64,000 bases of DNA, from contig VSDK01015536.1 in assembly GCA_009767595.1 (NCBI GenBank), positions 247,732 to 311,731 on the forward strand, given 5' to 3'. The notes under the pieces are model-generated. The model searched no databases. It saw only the letters and a list, made by a program, of their open reading frames with translations, and was not told where the DNA came from. The stretch's first letter is position 1, and every line of letters starts with the position of its first letter. This stretch comes from Symbiodinium kawagutii. Lineage: Eukaryota; Sar; Dinophyceae; Suessiales; Symbiodiniaceae. Positions 1 to 10,387 of this stretch are shown here, piece after piece. Position numbers and translations under genes: made by a program.

Positions 1-502
1 TCTTGCGTTCAGATCCAGGTGTGTGTTGTCTTGCGTTCAGGGGGGCATGATAACGTTTCTTTGTGAGGTTGGGTGGGGTGGGTGGTTGGGTGGGTGGGTG
101 GTTGGGTGGGGGGGTGGGGGGCATAATAACGTTCGTGTTTGTCTTGCGTTCAGATCCAGGTTTGTGCTGTCTTGCGTTCTTTGTGAGGTTTTGCCAAGTC
201 AGGTTTGCCATGCGTCAATTTCGTATGGCTTGCAGCCGTGGTGACATCAGAGTATCGCCCGGAGACTGTTTCTCAGACCTCGCTTGGCTGCAGAAGTAGA
301 AAGAGTGCGCGCTGGCCTTGCAATTCACCACATTTTGGGCCGGCAAACCACAAGTTCTGTATATATATATACACATACACATGGTGTTATATTGAACCAA
401 TTGGTCTTATATCGAACCACCTCATCAATCCTCACGGAATGGTTGAGGATAGCCATACACAACAAAACATGACGAACTTTGTCCAGCCAACTCTTGAGTC
501 TT

Positions 503-1090
503 TCAGACAAGCATGGAGATGCCCAAAGCCCCACCAATTGTAGCCACAAGTTCTTTAGCTATGTCATGCTGCCTGACTGTATAGGTTGGACATGCTCTTC
601 GCATACTTCGAGATCTTTCCTTGTGCAAGAAGAAATATTTCTTCTTGACAGTGTTCTCGATAGATGTAAGAGCAGCTAACAACGACTCTGGTATGTTTTC
701 TAAAGAGCTGCTGCTACTGCCAGAGCTGCTGCCCAGTCGCCCAAAGCCCGATGTCCCAACAAAAAAAGGCCGCCCTTGAATAGTGCTATGGCTTGCCCGG
801 AGCAACAAATTTTGAATGTCGAAACTAAATAACGAAAGTGTTTCCATGAATGATTTCAACTCTTGCTTTGCCTGATGCTGTGACTTGTACTCCCCTGAAC
901 TCACTTACAGTATTTCAAGATCTTGATCTAAAATTATGCCCACACATCTTTGATCTTTGGCCCTTCCTCTAGCAAGCTTGTTCTCCCACACAAGTCTTTA
1001 AAAGATCTCCATAAACACTAGCACCAACAAATCAATCCCAAAACAAGTCAAAGCTACCCTTAGTGAAGGCCTCAAGGCCCCTACATCGTG
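503..1090 (-). pseudogene. Coding-like minus frame with two in-frame TAA codons
   Basis: The minus frame from 904 to 503 is open for 133 codons and reads like ordinary protein, with a serine run (GSSSGSSSSS) and a C-terminus ending GGALGISMLV. Upstream, the same frame continues to about 1090 as coding-like sequence (LARGRAKDQRCVG) but is broken by TAA at 905-907 and 998-1000. It is more AT-rich than most exons in the window. It could be a decayed or retroposed gene, or exons joined by introns I cannot place; GTAAGT lies right at the first TAA. No family recognised. Confidence 0.4.
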
Positions 1091-2120
1091 TCAAGCATGT
1101 CTGCCTGCAGCTTTCTCATTGGCCTTTAGACTGAAGTGTAGCTATGGCCTTTAGACAGCGTAACTATGTTAGGACATTCGGGGCTAGAAAACCAGGGCAA
1201 TGAATGAATTCTGGGAACCGCTCACAGGCCGACAGTACTTTGCTTTTAATGCCATAGTCATTACCCGGCATTACCCTTGTGATCGTTCATTATTAAGCCA
1301 TATTATGAACCAAGCAGCTGAATGCTTTTTCTATGGCTCACTTGGTCTGCTCCATCTCCAACTTCATGAGATCGCGGTTTTCACCTGCAGCGTTCGGCTG
1401 GTTGCCAACGGTCCAGCAAATAAGTCGGCTCATCATGATTACTGCAAAAGGTTGCGTGCGGGTATATGTGTGTAGGCATGTATGTATGCATGGATGTACG
1501 TAATTACACACACCAGCTATCATATTATATATACATACATCTATTTATTCATTTACTCCTTGTGCAAAAGATGAATAAAAATAATATATCCTATGCACAG
1601 CGGACTGTAATATACCCACCGTACTGTGGATGTAGCCAATGATAATGGGGGCCAAGCAAATGTAAATGTGTACATAAACATATATATATATATCATTGTC
1701 ATCAGTATTGAGGACACACTATGACATGCCAACTATGCAAGGATTTCAGCCTTTGTTGTAAGCCGACAAACACATACAGTACCAACTAAATTGACTGATT
1801 GACTGGGTAAGTGAAGCATCAAACCTGAACAAGTACTCCCACACTAGATGATGTAAGACTTTGGGATGTAGAGATGGCTGGGCATTGCATCCTTTCTGGG
1901 CTACCCCCCGTTGACTATGCAGCCTGTCTTTATTGGAGGACGTGACATTGATATAGTCGAGATCTTGATGTGTTCGATTCAAAATCAGCTATGAGGCTAA
2001 GATGATGCCATTCATTGCTAACCTGAATCTTTGAACATTATAATTATATCTGATATCTACATGGTGATAACCACTAAAACACTATAACTTCACTATGAGC
2101 AGACTCACCGACAAAAGAAC

Positions 2121-2427
2121 TTGTTGTCTAAATACGTGGTGCCAAGGCAAGATCGGCTTGTTGAACCCAAGAAGTTGGTCGCTGAAAATGGGTCACTGAG
2201 CATGGACCAAAGCCGTGGTCACGACTTTCGGCACTTTCCAAACGCGTCACTTTCCGAAGGATTGTTTTGGTCGGTTCCAGGTCGCGGTATGCCCAGCGCC
2301 AAGCAGCCAACAGGGGAAAAGCTGGGTTGAGATCCAATGACCTGAAGGCAGTTTGAGATGATTGATCTATCCATGGTGATTTCTGGTTTTCGAATTTCAT
2401 CAAGTAGTGGTTATGCATGGCTACCAA
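2121..2427. other. Coding-like island, strand uncertain
   Basis: Both strands carry open frames of 69-99 codons here (minus 2427-2128, plus 2121-2330). The minus frame (FPLLAAWRWAYRDLEPTK) and the plus frame (KKLVAENGSLSMDQSRGH) both look like protein. No decisive splice signal separates them. Its neighbours favour the minus strand. Confidence 0.3.
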
Positions 2428-3104
2428 TGGCTGCCAACGGTTTGTGATGGTTTATGAAGTTTTTTCATCAACCCTTCATTTTGGGAAAATGCTGCCGTAA
2501 GGACTCAACAGGTCCTTTTGACCTGTTTTTGAGACTTAGGATTTGAGAAGCTACAGCAGCTACAGTACCAAAACCTCAATAGTATGGTGATTTGATACGA
2601 GGGTCATCTTGTCGAGCCTGAAATGTCCTGCATGATGTTGTCACAATGAACCTCGGTATGCTGAGAGCAGTCCGCGGCCGAGGGCCGCAGTGTTGGTGAT
2701 GTTTCCATCATCCCAGTGATGGCACATGATGGCACTGTGTGTTTCTACAATGACAATGATAATCCACTGATAGTTGATGATTACCAGGTCTAGTTGGTCA
2801 CTTCTGAATAGCATAACTAGAAATTTATCAGCTGATTTCTACCATCTCAGGCTTTTGTATATGGTGGTTTCTCAAGTCATAGGGGTACCACCAATGCATC
2901 CAGCTTGTTCACCATTTGTAGCAATTTACCATCCATTTTGAGGTTCCCCAAAATAAACCATCAAACTAATCTTAGGCGACATTCAGAGCCACAGACAGGG
3001 GTTGATTATTTGACTTATTTTTGCATTCCAGATGCATTTTTTTTGCATTCCCTTTTTGCATTCAGCAGTAGATGCGTTTTTGGGCAGGATCGGAACGCAG
3101 GAAG

Positions 3105-3400
3105 AATGCAAACAAAACGCAAAAAAAACGCAAAAAGAACGCAAAAAAAATGCAAAAAAAACGCAAAAAATGCAAAACGCAAAACAAAACGCAAAAAAAA
3201 CGCAAAAAGAACGCAAAAAAAACGCAAAAAATGCAAAACGGGAAAAAAACGCAAAAAGAACGCAAAAAAAACACAAAAAAAACGCAAAAAAAACGCAAAA
3301 AAAACGCAAAAAGAACGCAAAAAGAACGCAAAAAAAGCAAAACGCAAAAAAAAGCAAAACGACAACGCAAAAAAAAATGCAAAAAAAACGCAAAAATAAA
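3105..3400. repeat. A-rich tandem array of CGCAAAAA-type units
   Basis: About 300 bp of imperfect AACGCAAAAAAAACGCAAAA units, with A runs of 5-9 separated by CGC, TGC or GAACGC. All frames are open for over 100 codons on both strands, giving KKNAK or phenylalanine-rich translations. These are artefacts of the repeat and not proteins. Confidence 0.9.
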
Positions 3401-3467
3401 TATTTTGCAAATTCCAGCCTCTGGCTGGCTAAATGTCACCTAAAACTAATCATGTATTAATTTATTC

Positions 3468-3668
3468 CTATAACTGATCAAATTGATAAATCATTTGTTC
3501 CAATGAAGGTTTCCCAAATGGTTTATATGGAAACCTTCGTATCGGTTGACCAATGATGCAAATGCTTTTCCAAGCTGATTCCTGATACTGGCGAGCTCTG
3601 GAGGAGTGGCTAGTGTGGCGGTGCTTGTTACGTGAGACCAATCCTATGGGTCCCTCGAGCATCGTCAA
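3468..3668 (-). CDS. Possible exon, unknown product
   Basis: A minus frame of 66 codons whose second half reads like protein (IIGQPIRRFPYKPFGKP) and closes at 3468. No strong acceptor was pinned down. It lies just downstream, in the minus sense, of the family 3 element at 3801-3912 and the exon at 3938-4061. Confidence 0.35.
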   Translation of the reverse strand: MTMLEGPIGLVSRNKHRHTSHSSRARQYQESAWKSICIIGQPIRRFPYKPFGKPSLEQMIYQFDQL

Positions 3669-3800
3669 TTAAGCTGGCGAATGGTTGCCGGTGACAACAA
3701 GCAACAAACTGAATAGGGCACCCACTATGTCGCTATGAGTCATAAGATGTCACAGCCAATGATCCAAAATAGGTGAAAATGCCAACAGTTCGACCAATCT

Positions 3801-3912
3801 GGCTGTGGGTCAAAACCCTGTACCCCTGGTTCCCCTATCATTAACCAGTGTTTCCCTTGTTATTGTTGGTCATTATCACCCATTATGGGTTGGTTAGTGT
3901 TGACCCATAGCC
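3801..3912. mobile_element. Family 3 inverted-repeat element with 4-bp target duplication
   Basis: It starts GGCTGTGGGTCAAAACCCTG and ends with the inverted copy TTGACCCATAGCC. ATCT flanks both sides (3797-3800 and 3913-3916), a perfect 4-bp target-site duplication. No coding capacity. Belongs to the recurrent 110-bp family in this window. Confidence 0.8.
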
Positions 3913-3937
3913 ATCTGGTCATGGGATGTTTTCACAG

Positions 3938-4061
3938 CTAGGGGTGGGGCCTGTGACATGGGGCACACCGCTGCGACCCAGGTGCCATCTGTGACTCCAC
4001 TGGCTGCTCCACGTCAAAGCACCTCGCCGCTAGCGCTGTGGTTTGAACCGCTGAGAACTGG
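3938..4061 (-). CDS. Exon, unknown product
   Basis: Minus exon starting after the acceptor CAACAG at 4062. The frame has strong position-1 G bias and includes LAARCFDVEQPVESQMAPGS, then RCAPCHR. It stays open to a TAG at 3938-3940, and the true donor may lie just before that. The family 3 element 3801-3912 sits in the next intron. No family recognised. Confidence 0.6.
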
Positions 4062-4189
4062 CTGTTGAATGGAAACATGTTGGATACATATTTCTATACA
4101 TTTCGGTATGTACATTTGGATATTGAACGAATTTGCATGGATGTAAAAGGATGAGAAGTATATCTTGATTACAGAATATATCGATACAT

Positions 4190-4292
4190 ATATATATATA
4201 CATATTTACATATAAATATGATATAGATACATGTGTGTAGACATATGTGTATATACATATGTGTGTCTGTGTGTCGATGCATGTATGTACAT

Positions 4293-4359
<67 letters not shown>

Positions 4360-4435
4360 TATATGTGTGTGTATCGATGTATGCATATATATATATATAT
4401 ATATAACTATATATGAACGTATGGATATATATGGG
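4190..4435. repeat. TA and TTTA microsatellites
   Basis: TATATA tracts flank a pure (ATTT)n run of roughly 70 bp at 4289-4360. The plus-strand LFIYLFIYLF frames across it are repeat artefacts. Confidence 0.9.
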
Positions 4436-5042
4436 AGAGCTGAGAGCCGTAGGAACCATTTGGAACTTACTCAGCCAAAGCAATCTTGAAAGCCATCCAG
4501 GATTGCTATTATTCCTCCTCTCCATGGTATATGACAAACTGGTTGGTGCTCCGTCCCGCAATTCCAAAAAATCTAAGTCAACCCAACCAACCAACGATCC
4601 CACATGTTCGGGAAAATAAGCAACGTTTACAACCGCTAGCTACACATATCTGTTCATTGAAACCAAACTGATGGCGAGATTGGTTGGTTTGTAGCCGGTT
4701 CATATATATAATCTACTTTGGTTGATAATTCACACGGGTTTAGATGATGTGAGCAACAGTAGTCATGACCAGTCTGACCCCTGGGCCATCAACAATGAGT
4801 GGCCGACGATGCTGAAATCCTGGTTGGTTCTTGTGACTGCCGGCTGTGCTGAGTGGGGGTTGATAGCGCGGGTTGATAGCCACCGGTGATGGTTGAAGGT
4901 TGATGTTGGTTAGGGATTCTATTGGAAGGTCTCTATGTATGTACATAACATATATCAGATATCATCATATGAGATATCTTAGCACTGTCATGTACTGTTG
5001 TGGTACTGTAGATTGAAATCCATGGAATTGTTCTTATCTGTG

Positions 5043-5229
5043 TTATTTCACAACCATTTGCGCTTCACAAGCTATCTGCCAACTGTTTGCGTGTCTTGCC
5101 AACACATACAAGGATCTGACATTATCTGACACGGCAGGCTCATTAGCACAAAGGAGCGGTTGGCCTACTTCTGGACGGCAGTCACGCTTCGGAATTTGCC
5201 AAGAAGTTTGTGCAAGTCCAAAACAAAGC
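5043..5229 (-). CDS. Exon, unknown product, next to a family 1 element
   Basis: Minus frame entered at an AG|G acceptor (CCCAG|G, exon start 5229) and open to a TAA at 5043-5045, about 61 codons. Sample: LCFGLAQTSWQIPKRD, then ANEPAVSDNVRSLYVLARHA. The family 1 element 5249-5347 lies immediately upstream in the intron. The plus strand is also open over part of it, so strand is likely but not certain. Confidence 0.5.
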
Positions 5230-5248
5230 CTGGGATAGATCATCATAT

Positions 5249-5347
5249 GGGGGTTTCTCAAAATAGGGAGCCCCAAAAATGGCTGGTTTGTTACTATGAA
5301 TGGTCAATCATGGATGATTTGGGGGTCCCCTATTTTGAGAAACCACC
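5249..5347. mobile_element. Family 1 inverted-repeat element, target duplication ATAT
   Basis: Left end GGGGGTTTCTCAAAATAGGG, right end CCTATTTTGAGAAACCACC, so the ends are inverted copies. ATAT flanks it at 5245-5248 and 5348-5351. About 99 bp, noncoding. Confidence 0.8.
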
Positions 5348-5383
5348 ATATCTTAATGCATGCGTATATTAACTGCATTTTAC

Positions 5384-5690
5384 CTGGCTGAAACGACGAA
5401 TGGGCATATCCATCCGTGATTCCAACCATCCTCAGCTGTATATTATAAGCAGAATATTGTTCGTTCAATTTCGAAAAACCTGAACAATCATTGTGCAACC
5501 AAAAGGTTGACAGGAAAATTACCAGGAAACCACTAGAAGTGATGGCCAAATCGACCCAAAGTTGGTCGGGGGGCTCCATCTTAGGCATTGATGGCAAACT
5601 GGAACCACCTCAAACGCCATCTCCGCAGGGCTCCACACTTCGTAGGATCCTTTCCCATCAGGAAAGTCTGCGGGAAAATGGTGCGGGGCC
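5384..5690 (-). CDS. Coding-like segment, one or two exons
   Basis: A minus frame of about 70 codons (SKLNEQYSAYNIQLRMVGIT) ends at a good donor, CCAG|GTAAAA, giving an exon end at 5384. Upstream, another minus frame at about 5600-5680 is also convincing (KGSYEVWSPAEMAFEVVPVC). They overlap in different frames, so this is either two exons with a short intron or one correct frame plus a shadow. No family recognised. Confidence 0.5.
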
Positions 5691-5882
5691 TTAGCTCAGG
5701 CGGGAAACCAAGATGGGTTCGGTTGGTAGTACTGTTGGATCATGGTTAATTAATGGTTGTGATGGCTTGCTTGGCTAATGATTGTTCATGAATGGTAGTA
5801 CTATTGGAGCGGGGTTCATGATCGCTAATGATTGCCAATGGTTAGTCAATGGTTCCATTCCGTTGCAATGGCTTGAATCAGA

Positions 5883-6116
5883 TTGTTAATGCTATTAGTG
5901 TTAGAGCAAGCTGCCCACAAAGATGATCGCAGCCAAAGGGAACATGAGTTGCCGAAGATTTGGTATCAACCAATTGGATTTCCGCGAGTTACCGACCGTG
6001 AGTACTCGGACGCTCTACAATTGGAAGCTTGCGTGCTACCAATGAGGATCTTGTACCAACCATCCTGCTTACAATACATCATAAATGACCACCGATCCAT
6101 GCCTGGGAGAAGATGA
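5883..6116. other. Coding-like island, strand uncertain
   Basis: A plus frame (SQREHELPKIWYQPIGFPRV) and a minus frame (MDRWSFMMYCKQDGWYKIL) both read as protein over the same bases. I cannot choose between them from sequence alone. Confidence 0.3.
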
Positions 6117-6365
6117 GCGCGGAATTCATCTGCTTCAAATACTCAAACAAACGCCTTTCCTTATTTTCTTTACACAAAAATATTACAACATAACGTAATA
6201 CCAACGTATATAGGACTGAACATGGAACATGTACAATAAGCTCAACTATATATGTATTATACCAACATAATCATAGATAATTAAGGATACATGCATAGGT
6301 ATATGTAATGGTTCCGACAAAATCCTGCAAGAATAAGCCGTGCTGCCCCAAGACGCATAGTTTCG

Positions 6366-6493
6366 CTATTGAACCCTCACATCTTCGGTCCAATGGCTAT
6401 GCCGCAATACATGGGTCCTATAACGACCATAAGCTAACAATGATTGATAAGAAATATCATTATCCCATGGGTTGTCCCATAAGAATCCACAAC
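6366..6493 (-). CDS. Possible exon, unknown product
   Basis: Minus frame after a CAATAG acceptor-like site, containing FLWDNPWDNDISYQSLLAYG and then RYRTHVLRHSHW, open to a TAG at 6366. Weak splice context. Confidence 0.35.
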
Positions 6494-6596
6494 AGTAATA
6501 CTATTGACTGGTAGCTGGGAGGCGGGTCCCAAAACCGGTAAGATTAATACTGGTTGATTCTGGTCACTCAGAACCAGCTACCACACCGACTGGTGG

Positions 6597-6875
6597 TCAT
6601 GAAGGGGCCATGACAAATCCTGGTTGCAGTGCGTTTCTTGCATTCCCAGTCAATGCAGCTACACAAAACATTGGTGGCTCACTGGTTTTCCACTCACACG
6701 AATTAAACAATATATAATTCGTATTCAATGGCCTTCTTGGTTGGTGAGTTGCCCCATCACAAAAATATATGGACAAAACAAAATTGGAAACCATCATCCC
6801 CAGGTCTGGTGCCCACTTTGCGGACAGTCTGCCTTTGAGATCCTGCCCCGTGATTGCAGAGATCCCCAGGTATGG
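6597..6875 (-). CDS. Exon, unknown product
   Basis: Minus frame entered at the acceptor TCTTCTCAG|CC (6875) and open for about 92 codons to TGA at 6597. Sample: PYLGISAITGQDLKGRLSAK, then FVLSIYFCDGA. The first 30 codons have the strongest coding look, so a donor may lie near 6780. The family 3 element 6917-7027 lies about 40 bp upstream in the intron. Confidence 0.5.
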   Translation of the reverse strand, partial: PYLGISAITGQDLKGRLSAKWAPDLGMMVSNFVLSIYFCDGATHQPRRPLNTNYILFNSCEWKTSEPPMFCVAALTGNARNALQPGFVMAPS

Positions 6876-6916
6876 CTGAGAAGACACAATTAAAACCACC
6901 ATCCAGTTCTATATTT

Positions 6917-7027
6917 GGCTATGGGTCAATATTAACCAGCCAACTAATGGAGGATTTACCAACAATAATAAGGGAAAACAACGGTTAATGATGGGGAACC
7001 AGGGGTACAGGGTTTTGACTCACAGCC
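6917..7027. mobile_element. Family 3 element, target duplication ATTT
   Basis: Reads GGCTATGGGTCAATATTAAC at the left and TTTTGACTCACAGCC at the right, in reverse orientation to the 3.8 kb copy. ATTT flanks it at 6913-6916 and 7028-7031. Confidence 0.8.
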
Positions 7028-7235
7028 ATTTCACGGCTGATTCTGAGCCAAAGCCGACAATACAAGCCTGTGACACCCGCTTTCTGCTATAAGCACCAAC
7101 ACAAATTGCGGATAGAACAATCTGATAGATGGCCACCAGTATGCTTTGTGGTAGTTGGTTCATGGTCAAAGAATAGCCACCTGCTGCTGGTAAAATTGTA
7201 ACTGAAGCGGTGTGAACATTTGGCTATACTATTGG

Positions 7236-7442
7236 CTATGAAAACCTCTCAAGAAAAGGATAACTCTTGGTTGATCGTGTTGATAGCGCGGCAACGTTGC
7301 AGGGTAGAATGGTTTGGTATAGCCGACACACAAGGGTAGATCCAGTGAGCACCAGACATTCACAGGTGTAACCTTGACCCTGCTCAGCCGGTACTCCAAA
7401 TATTTGCAAGACTTTGTACCAACATTTTGGCGAACCGTTCAT
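7236..7442 (-). CDS. Probable exon, unknown product
   Basis: Minus frame of 68 codons with VPAEQGQGYTCECLVLTGST and a tail ending SYPFLERFS. No neighbouring frame competes well. Splice limits not resolved. Confidence 0.45.
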   Translation of the reverse strand: MNGSPKCWYKVLQIFGVPAEQGQGYTCECLVLTGSTLVCRLYQTILPCNVAALSTRSTKSYPFLERFS

Positions 7443-7540
7443 TATGTTGGCTATCGGCTAAATTGTAAGCTGGAAAACTTACGAACAAAGTATGTTTTTC
7501 CAGCTTTTTTGTAAGCTGGCTCAATTATTAGCTCATACTA

Positions 7541-7662
7541 TACTGGTTGGTGGTTGAACCACCCCTTTGAAAAATATCAGTCAACCAAGCATTTGTTAAT
7601 AATTACGTTTGGGAAACTAAAAAATGTTTAAAACAACCAACCAGCAGTTGTTCAACCAAATT
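7541..7662. mobile_element. Family 2 inverted-repeat element
   Basis: Starts GGTTGGTGGTTGAACCACCC and ends in AACAACCAACC followed by AGCAG. It shares its internal TCAACCAA...GGGAAACTAAAAA body with the copies at 19.7, 43.9 and 60.5 kb. Confidence 0.7.
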
Positions 7663-7732
7663 ATTGCCTCTTATCCTCTATCGTGCAATATATCTTATTA
7701 CGCTAAAATTATAAGCTTTTATTATCTTATAT

Positions 7733-7941
7733 GGTGGTTTCTCAAAATCGGGACCCACCCAAAATGGTTGGTTTATTGCTATAAATGACTAATGTTGGAT
7801 GATTCAGGGGTACCCCTATGGCTTGAGAAACACACATATGGTAGTTTCTCAAAATAGGGGTACCCCTAAATCATCCAATTGATTAATCATTTATATAGTA
7901 ATAAACCAACCATTTTTTGGGAACCCTATTTTAAGAAACAC
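7733..7941. mobile_element. Two tandem family 1 elements sharing ATAT target copies
   Basis: Two head-to-tail family 1 copies. ATAT occurs before the first, between the two and after the second, as expected if one copy inserted next to the other at the same kind of 4-bp target. Confidence 0.75.
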
Positions 7942-7949
7942 ATATATAC

Positions 7950-8130
7950 TAACTTCCGAAATAGCTGGAAATCAACGGGTCCGCGTCGAGGCCCTGACTG
8001 CAACCACCCAGGATCCGAATAGCAGTTCTGCACGACGCGAAACGTGTGGGGGTCAGTGGTGGCAGTTCTACGTGACTCACAGCAGTCGGATAGAAGAGCC
8101 AACATGGTTTCATGGTGGTTGATCATGCTA
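7950..8130 (-). CDS. Probable exon, unknown product
   Basis: GC-rich minus frame: LLSDCCESRRTATTDPHTF, then VVQNCYSDPGWLQSGP. It is the longest of the three minus frames and lies just outside the tandem family 1 elements. Ends not resolved. Confidence 0.45.
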
Positions 8131-8378
8131 TCATACTTCCAAGAACAGTCAACCACAAGAGGGATTTCAATTGAATGAAAGGGATATGTTGGCAACCATA
8201 CAGCTACTTAACACTAATCAAACCAGGTGCTCACAAACAGGCATCAGCAACAATACTCTAGCCAAACACGGGCTTCAAAAATGATGCGACCTAAGGAAAA
8301 TGGTGGAAGAATGGTCACTTTGCATTTTCTTGGGCAGTACTTGCTCCGCGTGCACTCAATATACCCAATCGATCTCCA

Positions 8379-8774
8379 TTGTCAAAAGTAATTCGTGTTT
8401 TCCCGCCACGAAGCAGTGCCAAAAACCCAGCATCACAACCTGCCAAAAGTTATGCAGGTTTCACTTGCTACTCAACCAATAGGGTCGGCTTGAAATATCC
8501 AACACTGAGAATACCAAATGGCAATTATCACGAATTGCGCAACACTACTTGGAGCCATCAGACGTCCTCACTGTACATGGCTGGTGCTCAAGCTTCGTGT
8601 TCAAAAGCATCAGAATTTTATAAGAGCAGCTTGCCACCCAGGTGTCGCTGTGCAGCTGTCGTTCAAGCCGCCTGTACCCAGAGAAGCAGTGTCCTGGCAC
8701 AAGTCGCAGTCTGGGCGATGACCGAGTCGCAGAATCATAACCACATCGGATCACATCAGTACATACTTGAATAA
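8379..8774. other. Coding-like island, strand uncertain
   Basis: A 131-codon plus frame (NRVGLKYPTLRIPNGNYHEL) and shorter minus frames (HRPDCDLCQDTASLGTGGLN) overlap here. The surrounding resolved exons are minus, but the plus frame is longer. Confidence 0.3.
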
Positions 8775-8911
8775 TTTTGACTATATACCCGTGGTAAACA
8801 AACTTGGAAGTTGAGAGTCAACTACTTACACCCGGTTTATCCATTGAACATGTTGATTTGAAACTTTGAGCTTAGTTACCCAGGGTATATGTAGGTTCAC
8901 CAACAGTACAC

Positions 8912-9044
8912 TTGTAGATCACCATAGAAGGCGTGGATCACATCCAATGATGGACAAGTAACATCGAGGACCATGTCTCGCCATGGCATACCACCACGGC
9001 CGCAGGTACCAACCTCGACAAACTGACCAGCCAGTGATGGGACC
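8912..9044 (-). CDS. Exon, unknown product
   Basis: Well-defined minus exon: acceptor TATTGAG|G at 9044, donor CTACAA|GTGTAC giving an end at 8912, exactly 44 codons plus one split base. The peptide includes VPSLAGQFVEVGTCGRGGMP and VTCPSLDVIHAFYGD. Position-1 G bias is strong. No family recognised. Confidence 0.7.
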
Positions 9045-9103
9045 CTCAATAGCGATATGATATGTTCAAAAAGATTCCTGGAGACTGCTACAACGACCAG
9101 CCA

Positions 9104-9307
9104 TCATAAGCCATGATCTGTTTGGCCACTACTGACTATTTTTGTTAGGAGATATTCAGCGAGTGATCTCCTTTGGATATCACCTCTGCGATGTCTAAAA
9201 CCACTAAGGTCGATGTCGCGCAATGTTGGCGATGAGGGATTCGTACAGGACCAAACTGGGATGGACCAACCATCAGAAACAAATGTCAAACATCTGTGTT
9301 CCCTCAA
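9104..9307 (-). CDS. Probable exon, unknown product
   Basis: Minus frame with VSDGWSIPVWSCTNPSSP followed by RHRRGDIQRRSLAEYLLT. It lies upstream, in the minus sense, of the 8912-9044 exon and probably belongs to the same gene. An AG|G at about 9301 (GATTTGAG|GGAAC) is a possible acceptor. Confidence 0.5.
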   Translation of the reverse strand: MREHRCLTFVSDGWSIPVWSCTNPSSPTLRDIDLSGFRHRRGDIQRRSLAEYLLTKIVSSGQTDHGL

Positions 9308-9375
9308 ATCGAGGCATGGCTAAATTACATCAAATTACCAGTTTGCTCAGCACCTACGAACATTTTTGGATGGTG

Positions 9376-9474
9376 CAAGGAGTTGGGGTACCTCATCTTA
9401 CATAAATACCCGAAAGAAGGTATTCCAATAACTACAGGGTATCTCGGTAAAATGAGGTGCTCCAACTTCTCTGC
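9376..9474. repeat. Single inverted-repeat element
   Basis: AGTTGGGGTACCTCAT at the left is matched by the inverted ATGAGGTGCTCCAACT at the right, about 95 bp apart. Same size and design as families 1-4, but I see no second copy. Confidence 0.65.
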
Positions 9475-9845
9475 TAATACTCGTCAAGCAAGGGTATAAC
9501 AAGTGCTGAGATTTCCACCTCGCTGCTAGGTCAAATACCGAGATCCGGTGAAAACATGAATTCACCGAGCGGGAAAGTCATACACTTACCGGCCAAAAAT
9601 TCCCTACAGGGTTGCCCCCCAGTTAGTTCAGTTGGTTAGAACTAGGCCAAATACCAGTAATAGTAGATGCATATACTATACATACGTATATAAAATGATC
9701 TAATTATAGTTACATAACAAATCTAAACCAACTGATTACATTTGGGGGCCGCGCCAAAGGTATCATTCTTGGCTTCGAGATGAAGCGCCGAAACCCAAGT
9801 AGTCTAGCTGCTTGGATGTAGTGATAGCTGATAAGTAACCATGGA

Positions 9846-9966
9846 GTTGTAAGGGTCCTACCCTTGTAGGGTTGCCTAACTTGTGGGGAGGTGGCCTACC
9901 TTGTAGGGTTGTTACCTACCTTGTAGGGATGTTACGTAGATTGTAGGGTTACTTACCTTGCAGGGT
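9846..9966. repeat. Short tandem repeat, unit ACCTTGTAGGGTTG
   Basis: Five to six imperfect copies of TTACCTACCTTGTAGGGTTG-like units. Confidence 0.75.
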
Positions 9967-10004
9967 GCAACTGACCATGGTTCCCAGGAAGCAAGCCGCC
10001 ATCG

Positions 10005-10160
10005 TCAAAACATGCCACGGCAGCACACGCACATGAGCAACGACCAATTCAGAGCTGACTCCGGATGTTGAGCAGCGATTCCTGGCACAAACCGCGCGAG
10101 CGTTTCACGAAAACAGGGAGCTGAAGGCGTCCCCGCTGCCCGCAACTGCTTGCTGCCCAT
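10005..10160 (-). CDS. Exon or small open frame, unknown product
   Basis: GC-rich minus frame of 51 residues from an ATG at 10160 to TGA at 10005: MGSKQLRAAGTPSAPCF, then RFVPGIAAQHPESALNWSLL. No AG acceptor directly precedes the ATG, so this may be a first exon or an internal one whose acceptor I missed. Confidence 0.5.
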   Translation of the reverse strand: MGSKQLRAAGTPSAPCFRETLARFVPGIAAQHPESALNWSLLMCVCCRGMF

Positions 10161-10387
10161 GGTTAATTGTGAGGGTTACGACATGTGATAACCTATCTTG
10201 AAGGGATATTTAACATGGATATATTCCAGGGAACTAACGCCAACTGCGAGTCCATCTATATCACGGCACAGAGTAATCGTTGGTTCTTAAAGTTGAAAAT
10301 GGCCGACAGCTCAAAAGGCTAATTTGTGTTCAGTTGAAACTGCTGAGAGGTTGAGATGTGTGACGAACGAGTGGTGGTGGTTAGTCA

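Noticed and set aside
1200..1475. 91-codon plus ORF and opposing minus frame.
   Set aside because: Neither has splice signals or convincing composition; only a short minus string (GENRDLMKLEMEQTK) looks like protein.
2905..3460. Several 120-165 codon open frames on both strands (lysine/asparagine- or phenylalanine-rich).
   Set aside because: They are translations of the CGCAAAAA tandem array; all frames are open because the unit lacks stops.
4231..4489. Open frames reading YLFIYLFIYLF.
   Set aside because: Produced by the ATTT and TA microsatellites.
9600..9700. tRNA-like D-arm sequence TAGTTCAGTTGGTTAGAAC on the plus strand.
   Set aside because: No matching acceptor stem, anticodon arm or B box (GGTTCRANNCC) within range, so neither a tRNA nor a clear tRNA-derived SINE.
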